Shown piece by piece: positions 12,836-25,300 of a stretch of 64,000 nt of DNA. Position 1 is the first letter of the stretch. Each line of letters begins with the position of its first letter. The notes beneath the pieces are model-generated. The model did not search any database, was not told the origin of the DNA, and was given only the letters and a program-made list of their open reading frames with translations. The DNA comes from Tubiluchus corallicola (taxonomy: Eukaryota > Priapulida > Priapulimorpha > Priapulimorphida > Tubiluchidae): NCBI GenBank assembly GCA_030141605.1, contig JAQGDQ010000179.1, forward strand, positions 312,501-376,500. The letters run 5' to 3'. The translations under genes and the position numbers were made by a program.

Positions 12836-13043
12836 TATCATAAATTTCTTAAGAACACTGCAAAGGTTGTGTTGTGTGTGAGATTTGCAATATTATTACA
12901 GTTTTCCATGTTGATTTCTGTTATGAAAGAGATTCATCAAATCATCACAAGACAGCTGTTTTCACAAGCAAAAGCATGTTTTATCAAGCGGCTTCGCTTT
13001 GAATTTTACATTATTAATTTCAAAAACTACACTTTGGTGCCAG

Positions 13044-13301
13044 TCAGTTTGTGTATGTCTCGAAATATTTATACGTTGGATTTTCGTATCCGTTCATCTG
13101 CATGTTTGACAAGTGTTTCTCTTCAGGTGTTGTCTGTTCCACTTCGACAAAGTCCGGATTTTGCGGCTGCGTTCGCTTCTTTGCCACAACAGCTGCTACA
13201 ATAATAGCAGTGAGAAGAGCCACGCCGCCTAGCGAGATTGCCATAAACAAACCCTTTGTACTGCCTTTACTGCTCGAGTGCCTCAGCTCATCATTAAAAC
13301 C
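13044..13301 (-). CDS. APP: APP exon 12: juxtamembrane segment, transmembrane helix and cytoplasmic tail
   Basis: Encodes residues 563-647 and a TGA stop. The ectodomain part (NDELRHSSSKGSTKG) aligns with Abeta at both ends (EFRHDS and GSNKG) but skips about 15 residues between them. The helix keeps the four-residue small-residue spacing G575, G579, A583, G587. The 45-residue tail holds EVEQTTPEEKHLS, the site equivalent to human T668, and NGYENPTYKYFE, the PTB-domain and clathrin-adaptor docking motif. These tail motifs are nearly invariant in the family and make the identification certain. Confidence 0.97.
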   Translation of the reverse strand, partial: GFNDELRHSSSKGSTKGLFMAISLGGVALLTAIIVAAVVAKKRTQPQNPDFVEVEQTTPEEKHLSNMQMNGYENPTYKYFETYTN

Positions 13302-16300
13302 CTTAATAAAACAACAATGCAACCTTAATTATTAATGACAATATTAGGTACAATTAAAGAAAAATTTCATAATTATGAGGGAGAGAGAGACGAGAGAGAG
13401 ACAGAGAGAGAGCGAGAGAGAGAGGCAGGCAGACAGACAGACAGAGAGAGAGAGAGAGCAAGCACAAGTGGTCTATCATCAGTCATATCCTAATTTTTGG
13501 GTTTTTTAAATATTAATTTTAATTACTGTGTGTTTCAACACACAGACACAGTGAACAAAAGCTACTAGAGAAACATAGAAGCATAAAATAAATAATAAAC
13601 AAAGAAATTAAGACTGTTTTCAGCCATAAGATCCCATTCTCAGCAACTCAATTTATCAAATATTCAGAAATGCAATATATTTTTGTTTTAATGGAACAGA
13701 ATCAGTTCCGAATCGGAAACAGTTATAGGTTTACTTCATTCCTATACAAGCATAAGATTTACAGAGGGTTTTACGACTAAATTTTCTTACTGGGAATTGA
13801 TCAGTTAATAACAAGAACATGCCAGAGGGATACGAATACCCCAAGTGAGTTTCACACAATCCCAAACAGGTAAAAGAAACTAAAGTACATAAAAATGGAA
13901 ATACTTTCACTAGATGAGCTGACACAGCTAACTGCCTCAACTACCTTAGATTGTTTGCCATGGTAATAACCATGTGCACTTGCTTAACCAGCAAAATATT
14001 ATCAGTAAATGTGCAATTGTAACAGCATCCAGTAATAACTGGTATCCAAACTTTATGTATGTGTTTCAAAGTCAACATTTCTTTGCAGCTAATCAACAAA
14101 CAATATTCATTTCATGGTAAACTCGGTAGTCGAGAATCATTATGCCCTGTATTTGAGGCTTGAGCTGTTTTTTTCTGTTACCATGGTGATTGAAGAGTTA
14201 AGATGTAAGATTGCTGCATGGCAATATGTAGAAAGGGAGCAGGTATGTAGGTGTAAATCAAACCACTGCATAGACTTATGCAGCCAAGTTTGATGCCAAT
14301 AAAATGCTCACGAATTACAGACTTAGCAACCAAACTGTCATTTGATACCTGTTCTAATTGCTATCTTAATGATTTGAAACACCCAGTGTAATGAATTTAG
14401 ATAAACCTGGACAGCACTTCCATACAATTAAGTAACTAAGTGTTAGAATATTTTGCCAAGTGTAACCACTAACCACCTGTTTAAGTGTCCATGCTACAAT
14501 GGATAAGTAAATGATAATCATACCTGCTCAACATGCAGAGAATTTTGTCTGTGGTGTGCAACTTGTGGTTCACCAACCATCTGAAGCACAGCTTGCTTCA
14601 CAGCTTTTTCTACATCAGTCATTTCCTCCTCTGGTTCCATGTCATTTTCATCAATCTAAGTAATGAAAATACATCATTATGATTTATGTAAAAGTACAAT
14701 CATTTTTTCTTTTATGTTGTTATGTAATGTTTGTTTATCTTCATAGTACTTAAATAACTAAATCCGGTCCAGGTTTACAAAGCTGTCACTAAGTTGACGA
14801 TGTGATTAATAGTTTAGCGAATGTAATAATGATGCCGCTAACTTAGCGAATGGGCTTTGTGAAACTGGTCCCTCAATACTCAAATTAAAAAAAGTATGTT
14901 GCAGAATCAGATGTTACGACCTTTGTCAAAAATATTCTTGTAACAGAATGAACTTCTATGAGGCTGGGTCATACTGAAGTAGTCTCGCATGTATGCTTCA
15001 TGTGCTGCCTGGTCTCTACAAGGCAAGTTCACATTGGAGCAGTCTTGCATGTATGCTTCATTACCATATTAACTGTGTCTGATAAAGCGAAGACATACAT
15101 ACCCAAATATGGAAATCATTGGTATTTAATCAAAAGTCGCAAGGATGTAAAACTGCCATGTCTATTAAGCATATTTAAGCTTTGCTTCTTTATAGGTCCA
15201 CAGTTTTTTAGATACTAGTAACAAGAAGTTGTTGAATTTTTCTAGACTTTTCACTGCTTTTCACTACTAAACTGAGCTAAAATGGTAATCAAGACTTGCT
15301 ACAATACACAATACAATACAATACTTAATACACAATACACATTTCATTTTCTGTTAGCTAATGAGCTGAAAACTATTTGACTTTTATACAAAGCAGACAC
15401 TAAACAGCCTGCCAGGGGCAAATATAAAAAGAAATCACTAAAACTTCAGTGAAACGAGTGTGAAACTGCTACCGATGAGAATTGGGAAACTTTAATTTTT
15501 AACCACTTGGCTATTCATGTACCATACATGCAAGAATATGGAATAGTGCACCAGGCTATATAACTGTTTACAGAAAAAAAGAACCCATTTATTAGGTATC
15601 TGAAAAGAGAACATTTAAAGCCACTAATGAAGTGTGTGACTACAGTACTGCAACTTATTTTTTTCACTCAGGAAAGTAGTGTGATCCTACATACTTTCGT
15701 TGTACCAATAACATTTGTGCGAAAATAAAACAAGGTCAAATGGACTTGAGGCTAAAGCAGTTAAAGTAAATTACAATGAAAATATATGGCTATCAGATTA
15801 AAGGAACTAATTAAAGCTAAAATGAATATTGACTGTTATTAAAAGAGAAATCAATCTTATCGGCATGGGAGAAATCAAAATAAAAAGTTCTTAAACAGAA
15901 CAATCAAATTTACCTTGATTGGCTGTGGCTCTGTGGCTGCTTCAGTAGTTTCTGTAGTAAATTTCGTAGTAGATGGAGGACGTTCAGTTTTAATCTCAAC
16001 TTCATTTTCCACGTCTGACGGGAACACTGACTCTATTTCATCTTCAACTTCCAAACGATCCTCTTCGATTTCTCGATCTTTCTCTTGTTCTACTAAAAAC
16101 GTTTAACACAAAATGAGAAAAGTTGAAGATGAATAAAATTGTCAAATTGTGCTAATAAACGTACGAAACTGTTTCTTTTGACCACAGTATTTAAAATTTA
16201 TTTGAACGTAGGTAGTAAATAATTGTACACCAGTGTAGCATTTCTTAGCATGCAACATAGTATCATTTTTTGTTTTATATATACATTTTAGTGTTTTAAT

Positions 16301-19300
16301 TATTCTATTATCAAGTCCATCTCGTTTAGTTTATCAAGTAACTTACTTTGTTTTGCTCTGCTCATTTCTTCTTTGTACTGGTCCAATATTTGACTGTTTT
16401 CCACTCCACTTGCTAGTTTAAACACAGTGTCTGAACTATCCAACCGCAGGTCACTATGGATGTCTTTTAAAAATTCATCTGAAATTTGACTCGTATTTTA
16501 ACATTCTCACAAACCTCACCTTTAGTTTTACAGATTTTCACACAGAAGCAAAATATCTTCCATCAGTGTAAAAAAATCAAAATTTTGAATTTCGAACAAC
16601 TATTATTTGGCATTCTGGCAAAGAACTCAAAATGGAGAACAAAAAAGTCATTTAAACACATGAAAGCAACATTAACTGAGAAAGTCAGAAAAATTTTTTT
16701 GCACCACAAACTTGAACCCAGGCCTTCCTATCCGGGAAGCTATGCTAGCCACTACACCACAGAAGAACACAACTTTTCAGGCTTAGAAAATTTACATTAT
16801 AAGCTAACAGAGGTCTAGCAAGTGGGAAATCACAGACTACAATACATCAAGATATAGTACTAGATCATTATATAAATATTGTACAACGACATAAATGCAC
16901 GAATGCAATACTAATTTAAAAAGTCCGAAAAAGTTTATAGGTGTATAGCTATAAAAAGTCAATATTTTATTGACGTGCAGACCTATATGGACTTTACAAA
17001 CAGGAAAGACAAAATATGTCAATTGCCTCTGATCATGCTTTAAACTTTCATACGTACATTTGTCCAACTCTCTAAAGGATAAGCAAACTCACATAAATGT
17101 CACTGCTTCCAAATGGGACTCAAGACAGCCACTTTAAATGAATAAACGTTTACTACAATTATTGTTGAAAGCATAACAAAGTTTTTGGAGAGATGATAAT
17201 CTAAATGAGTACAAATACAAGACTTTCAAATCATTAATAAAAACACCTGGGCCCAGGTCCAAAAAGCTGCCACTAAGTTAAGAATGCAGTCATTAATAGT
17301 TTAGAGAAAGTAATAATGACATCATTAACTTGGTGAAACTTTGTGAAACTGGCCACAGCACGGAATAACAGATTACAAATGTAATTTCTACACTAATTTA
17401 CACCTTTAAAAAACTGTTATTTCTAACTCACTCAGTTCATCAAGTATTTTCTTCTGAATGCGTGGCACACGGTCAAGTAATTCTATGGTCTTGTTTATTC
17501 TGCCGTCGATTGCACTCAGGTGTTCCAGCGTGGCTTGACGAGTTTTAGCTGCATTTTCTGGATTTGTGTTCACCAGATGACGATAATGGTTAATAGTATG
17601 AGAACGATCTTTCTCTTCCGCACGAATATATTTCTGCAGAGCTTTCAAAATCTTATGTGCCTGCAAGTGATGAGAAATTGATGATTAATATCACGACTTA
17701 ATTGTTATTAACGAGTTACTACATACAACACTACTAACAACATCAGGAAAATATGCACACACAACGATAGAATAAATTTTTACTGTTATACTATTAAGTT
17801 TTGAACGAGCTTAAAATGGTTCTATTATGCAACCCATGAAGTACAATTTCTCGCAGTTTTTTTGCAGTAATGTACCGAGTCATAAAATCTGTATTGCAGG
17901 CGTATAAAACCTTTAGTATTTTTAATTCAAAGCAGATTTAAGTAACTATTTTTGATACAGTTTGATATGCTGCAGTCCAGTTTATTTTACAATGTAAAAT
18001 TTTGTAAATTTCGCAGCTGATTATACTGCCTCATATGCAAAGATATCTATGACTAACCGTCTACCTTCACTGGTGGGTAGGAAAATATTCTAAGTTTCAT
18101 TATTACAAGCTATGTAATAAATTATTGTAAGTTTCTGTCGCTGTTGATTTTCGTTTTATTACTGCTATTTTTCAACATTTTTGTTTGTTTCGCTCCTGTG
18201 GCAAATATGTAAAATTTCGTTCGTTCTGTTCGTGTATTGAATAGCAATCGTTCTCATACTGCGTTTGTGTATCGTGTATCAAACCCTGATTTGCACATAA
18301 CCAGATAAAGCTTTCAATCACTACCTGTGCTGGTGACCCTTTCAGTGCCTCCAGGTACGTCTCCATTGCTTTGTGCTTGCGTTCATTTATATCAAACTCA
18401 ACACGTGTGAGATGTTCCTCAATTAACTGCCGTCTCAAACTTTGCCATTCCTCTTCCAAACTAGCTACAGTCTTCTGAAACACCTGCAACACAAATGGTG
18501 TTTAGTTTGCTAATGTTTTTATGCTGATAGCAAACAGATTATTTTACATCATATATATGCACACTGAAAAGCCAGAACTTGGTTTCAAACTGCAAACAAA
18601 AGCAAACAGTACAAGTTATACAACTAGAAGGATACAGTTCAGTTGACCATACTGTAAACATAAAAAAATATAAACTAAATTTCTAGGAACTCAATTTCAA
18701 AGCCTTGTTTATGAAGTGATATATTTGCAATGCACCATTCCAAGTGAAAATCACAAGTTAAGGGTTGAGAGAAATTTATGGATTCGTTTCATAATCATTG
18801 GTATGAATGACTATGTAGTCGTTACTCAATGGGGCACAAACATAGTAAGGAACTTCACCATGTAATGTACTATATTTAGCAATGTACATACAGAAGAACA
18901 TACATTTACCACTACATTTATTACTAATGTATTTATGCACCTAGAAATTATTGTGTCAGTGAGTCCTCGCAAAATTCGCAAATATCTCCAGCATGCAATA
19001 ATTTAGCATTTTACAGTGTAGATCAAAATAAAGTTAGAGGAACTTAGATATCAAGGCAGTCTCTGTTGTATATTTTCAGTGACAACAGAAAGTACACATA
19101 TCTGTGTTTCTCTAACTTTATTTTAATAGATATGGTGATATACATCCAAAACTAATTGTTGTTTGAAATGGAAACTGATTTAAGATAAACTGCCTAAAAT
19201 TTATGATGTTGTTGCACAAAGTTTGCATTAGTGAAAAAAATTATAATTTCACGAAATTACATTAGGCCATCCATAAACAAAAGAGTGGATATCCAAGTTA

Positions 19301-22300
19301 GTTAAGATGTGCTCAACTCTGTTTAAACTTTAAACCAACAACTTAAACTGACAGGTAGACATAAAGGTTTATAGTTTACTAAGGTTCAATAACAGGCAAT
19401 AATGATGCCATGCAATCTGATTTGCCTTTACATACATGTTATTGTAAATTTCTATTTGCACATTTACTATATTTTTTCCTTATGATATCTAATGATGTAA
19501 TAGTGCTAATTATTAGTAATGTGCACACTTACGGATGACATATCTTTTTTAAATTTTTCTGCTCCAGCTGGGTCTTTACTCTTCATATGCTGATACTTCT
19601 CCTCGAGCTCACCCCAGTCTTTCATCACCTGTTAAAACCTCTTACTTTAATAGACGTAGACGTTGCAACAACGAAAATGTCTTTTTGGGAATCTTAGCTC
19701 GAATCCTAACATTCTTGGTTCAGTTCCGGGCTTCGGAACCAATTGTCGCGGAAACTTTTCTGATGGCAGTAAGTTTTGTTTATTGCTTGCAAAAATTTTC
19801 TCAAGCAAGTGCCAAATAAAATTTCAGTCAAGTAACAAAGCAAACAGCAGTTCATCAAGAAACGTGAGAGCAAATATGACAAAAATGTGCTATACAAAAG
19901 ACCCTCGCCAAGAAATAGATAGCATTCTAGGCACGTTTAATCAGTAGTCACTCTTAAACTGAATGATTAATGGACATGCACGTTAAAACAGGAATCCCAG
20001 GGATCAGGCCAAAGAAAGGCTTTTCATTATTTCCTATCCTTTAGTGCTTCAAAGGAGTGTTTTCAGATTTTCATGGATGAGTAGATGGATGCAAAATTTA
20101 ATAATATTTCAAGAAAAACTGCACCTAACATCAGAGTTTATGGATAAGCCTTTTCACAGTTCCAGCAACTGACGATGATAGTGAAACAGAAATGGTAAAA
20201 GATGACATCAGCAACGCCTTTGTAAACATGTACAATTCCACACTTTTGTTGCTGCTGGAATGGATTGATAATTACACTGACTGCTTCTGTTGTTCTGCTA
20301 AGTCATTTTGGATAAGGACATCATATTAGATTTACACTAATATTAATCAAACAAGTTAATTTAGCTGTCAGCTTATCTGATAATGAACTTTGTTAGATTT
20401 TGCAAGAAAAACTTGCATTATGTATTGTACTGCCGAAATTTCAATGGTGTTTCCAAGATAATCATGTGGTTACGGTCATGGGAAACTGCCAGCAGTCAGG
20501 TAGATGCGCAAGGTAGGCAGGTGTCAAAATGAGATACCAGTGGCCTTTGACTACAGCCCTAAACAGCAACTTTTTGTACAGTATGTGCGAAACTTTGACA
20601 AGGCTTATTGTTTAAAAGCCCCCTAGTAGAAAACTGTAAAAATTCTACTGCATTTACATTTTTCAATAACATGTCTCCTTTAATTGTAAATGTCATGCAG
20701 AAAACTAATAAACTGATCTTTCTAGCACACATTCTTTGTATAGCACCTTACACACAGTGTATCACACATCTAGATACATGTCGACACAACTGCAGAAGAT
20801 GAACAGCTGCTTCAAAACATTTAAAATTTACGAATAAATTTCTGCACACAGGCAAATCATTTTCCCCAGACTCAGATTTCTTATTAATCAGGTAGTAACT
20901 GTTTAATCAATATCCATGCCAACACGGTGAGTAGCCTGGCGTGACACAATAAATTTCAACTTCCCCGTAAAGGTTTATTGATTGCACTGGCTCGCGTGTA
21001 TTCCAGCTGAAATTGTGTATAAATGTGATATCTACTGTCTCAGTAGATCTGCAGTCAGTTGCTGTAACATTTATTACACTCCAGACTATAAAGGAAAAAC
21101 ACAGTTTATCACTTATTTAACTCTAAATTATTGTATTCTCAAAGATTCCAAAGGTGTTAGGCTGTTGACTGCAAAACAATTAACATGTTCTCCATGGAAA
21201 GAGTCTATGTTTCCTTCTATGCCTTACTTATTTCTACCCATAAGCAACTTTAAGTTAGAGGCACATAGCGTGCGTACTGTAGAATGACACACTGGTCCCT
21301 ATGTGAAATTGTACTCAGAAATAGCTGTATTCTAAAAGTGTCATTTCAAAACAAGTCTCTCAAATGGGACTTATCGGTAATCAAGTTTCGCATTTAAGTC
21401 AAATGAAAAAAGCTACGGAAAATGAAACAAAGTGTAAAATGCGTAATCCGTATAACGTACTGAAACAGCTCTACCGTATAATAATTAGACTTGACTCACA
21501 GTGTTATGGAAATGAATTATAGCTGTATTATCTCAGAGAGCAAAAAAAGAATAAATTGTATCAACTGGGTAAATCCAAAAAATTTTGGTGTAACGCATAG
21601 ATTGCATGATCACATAGCAATTTATCCTGGATTGAATTAATACAAGTTTAATTAAGGTCATTTTGTGTGTTACAGTTTTCGAGTGTGTTAGTAGAGTAGA
21701 ATTTTGAATAATTTGGATACCAAGTTTTTTAAAAATTGTTTACTTTTTTGTTCACTGTTTGCCAAGTCAAGCAAAAATGCAAACAATGTTCAAATTTTGA
21801 ACAAATGACCAAGTATCTTATATGCAAAATGGGAAAATACCTTAGTTATCAAGCCTATAAAATAATGGTTATGTCATATATACCTTTGTGACTTTTGCCC
21901 TATGTCTTTCTTCAAGCCTGGCTTCTGCTTTTTTAAAAGCAGCATGTTCATGTTCTCGAGAACTGCGGTGAAAATATGGATCTTCTTCGCCATCCGTCAT
22001 TGTTACATCAAATACATTGTTGTCCACTTATAAAAAATACATTTTCAAATTATTAACCTCTAATTAAATATGGGAACTTATCATATAAGTACCCAGAAAT
22101 AAATCCTACTATATCGAAAGAAAAGTAAGAGTGGCTTAAAAAATTGGCTTTTGCTTGATTACAAATGTAATACAAATATGATGAAAAGTGGTTTTCTGTA
22201 TGTACAAGCAAATTAGATGCAAATTACAAGCAAAGTGGAAAAAATTGCACCTTAGCTGTGATTCCAACATGAGCCCTTTTGCCTTCAGGAAGATGTGCTA

Positions 22301-25300
22301 ACAAATCAGTATTTACCTGCTGAGTGTTCCTCCTCTTCCGTTGATTGAGGGCAGCAAACATATTCCACTCCGCTAAACATGTCAATCCCACAAGGCAGCA
22401 ACATACCAAAGTTGAAGAGTGTCTTTCCTGTGGACAAACACGATGCTTCTGCCGTCTTCTTCCACTCTTCATAAGACTGGCATCTTCCACCATCATGGAT
22501 GTAGTCAAATTTGCACTTGTCTGGAACTTGCAATGGATCACTCTGGAATGGACCAACTAAAAAAAGGGAAAAAACGTTACAACAAAATTGTGCTATAAGT
22601 ATATAAAACTAAAATCTGAATATAAAATATACACCAGTGTCAATTAAAATAATGGGTAATGAAAGAAAATTTCTGCATATTCTAAACAAAAATATTACGG
22701 GCGCATTGTCCAGCTTAGCACAATGTCAAGAATAACAGAAATACAAAGACAATGAAAATATTAAAATGTACACACTCAATTTTAGCAGATGATTAGACAC
22801 AAAATAACAGTAGGAACAAATATCTGCATTGGAAAACAAAAACAAAAATGTTGATCAATTATTGGAAAACTGATTGGTAACAAGGATTGTACGGTTTTAC
22901 AACAAATTAACACTACAGAATATAGTCTTTTTTGAATATTTTAGTCATGAACGTTAAGTCATTAGTTCTTCACTTCATTTTTAAGTTCTTCATTGTTTAC
23001 AACAATCAAGGAAAACTTAAGTCTGGAACAAAGCCAACACATCAGACTTTAACTTATATCTGCCAAGCAATTTGTGAGATCAGCTTCCCTGTGTAATATG
23101 ACCCACAATAACATGCATTGTATTAAATATACTGTGCACAGCTAATTGAGAAAGCGGCACTATAACGTATTAAATTATCACCGACTGTAATATCCGGCCA
23201 GTAATATGAACACAGCATGTCGGTAATATCCAACATTGCCATCCGCCTTGTGTGAAATGCAAAGCATTAGTAAATCAATAACTGGTACCTACATTCTACT
23301 TGCTGAAAGCATCAAAATTTGAAAACAGTGCAAATAAGGCTATAAAATAACGTCAGTGAAGGAAAACGTTGCCAGCAGTCTGCTCACAAAAATTCTGTTA
23401 AAACTATATTAGCTAGATTCTAGAATTTCACTTTTTTTTGTTAGGATTTGCAGGAAAATTTAACAGGATGAATCGGTAAGCCAGTAATCTATTGTGTAGC
23501 TTAAAATTACAAAAGAAACAAAGGAAAGTCAGACATCAAACTACATGTATATGGCTGCAAAAGCGTCTATGATCAGTTAATTACATGTCCAAAGAAAATT
23601 AGGAAAATCTCATTTCCATTGTTTGTGTCTGTTAGCTAAATTACTCTTAATAAGGCCTTTTTAACACAGTCAAGCTAAATACACTGCATTGTAGAAAAGG
23701 TGCTACTTGTTTTGCTCAATGGAACATGGTTAGTTCTTAAAGTCCAGAAAAGAGCTTAAATGAGTTGGTGAACAGCTAAGCCTTCCTAGTTTAACAACAA
23801 CGTTAACATGGCCACAAAACAGGCTATTAAAGCCCCATAACTTTCAACCATCCCAATTAAATTTTACTCCTTCGAATCATTCACGAAACTACGGAACTGC
23901 AAATTCATGTTGGATGTACGAGCACAATTAGCCCAACGTTCGAAAAGAGGAGCAGAGTAGTTCTGTTCATTACTTTTTCTGTAATGTAACAAATGTGATG
24001 CTAGTGATTTACATGAATTTAAGCCAACTGTTGCTGCTTGGTTCAATACATTTAAAGTAATAATTATACCAATGTGGTCCTGTTTACCTTTTTAATAGAT
24101 TACAGAGACAATGGACAAACAATGGATGATAGTATGATTGCAATTTGTTATTGGAGAAAAGACTTAGGGCACTTAAATTTCCTGATTATTGCACTAAAAA
24201 GCATTGAAAAACAACTTTTGTATTTTATCAAATATATTTTAAACTTATTATGATAAAATTCAACTATATTAAGCTTTGACCCAGTTTTGCCTAATTTTGA
24301 AATTTTGTGCTGAATATTTTAATAGGTCTAACTACATACTACTTTTGTGAATGTAAATTTGCAAAATTTTATTGTACTTTCCTTTGAAAGTATCCCAAAC
24401 TTTAAATGAAAAGATATTTATATTTATTATAAGTATACTTACCTAGACACCTATAGGGAACTACGGCGTGTGTCCACTTGCACTTCTTGTGCTGTTTTCG
24501 ACACCAGTTGGAAATTTTTACTTCACTGTTGGACTCTACCACATTGGTCACTGCAAGGTCAGGATATGCCTGCAATAACAGTGGTACATTACTATTGCTC
24601 TTACAGTTCTGCTGTTATAAAACATTATATACATGATTAATGGTATATACATCCATATCCATGCTACCATACATCATAAAGCAATGTGCAGTAGCAATTA
24701 CAAAAGCTTACAGACTTGAACAAGTTGTACAAATTTAGTTAAAAGTGTTTGTGTGTGGTCCAGTGTGTTGTGCAGGGATAGATACTCAGCTTTCATTTTA
24801 TTATTACACTTCTTGCTTTTTGCTTATTAGCATTATTAATAAGTTAACTGCACTACTGCTTGCTTTTGCTCATTTGCTATAGTTAAGATCTAATAGTATA
24901 TTTTCTGAATAACCATGTACTCTGCAGTCTTTTAAAATATTCTTAAGTTATATAGGGGTGGTTGATTTGATGACCTGCTGATCTTTTGCTACCCCACCTA
25001 TACAAGCTTTCCACAATTTGTTGTAATTGTCTCATGAAAATTGTATTGGAGATAAATAAAATTTTGAATTTCAATATCGTTACTCAAGCACCAGCTGGGT
25101 TTGAAAAGTGAGGAAAAGGGCCAAATTCTGGTTAAGTTCTTTCTGATGACTGCTAGTGTGGATGTCGCTATGTGTGATGTAAATGATGTGTGTTGTTTTG
25201 GCTAGACTATAGTTCTTCTGATTTACATATTTATGATTAAGTACTATCATCATGAAGAATTTTCAAATGTTTTACATATTCATCAAAATAGAATTTATTG

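Larger units (their letters stand above)
7914..13043. other. Convergent 3' region between CPEB1 (+) and APP (-)
   Basis: Both genes must end their transcripts here. Candidate poly(A) signals for CPEB1 (AATAAA on +) lie at 8322, 9924 and 10779. For APP (TTTATT on +) they lie at 12582, 11652 and 10818. The plus-strand signal at 10779 and the minus-strand one at 10818 sit back to back, consistent with long 3' UTRs meeting near 10.8 kb, but this is inference. The stretch also holds a possible small ORF (8481), a pogo/Tigger-like element (11945-12835) and a duplicated 93-bp segment. Several frames of 60 to 116 codons, such as 10332-10682, show no recognisable domain. Confidence 0.55.

Noticed and set aside
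16690-16768. Functional tRNA gene
   Set aside because: The acceptor and T stems do not pair; only Pol III box remnants remain.
20982-21287. 101-codon plus-strand frame inside an APP intron
   Set aside because: No recognisable motif, no initiation context and no neighbouring exons.
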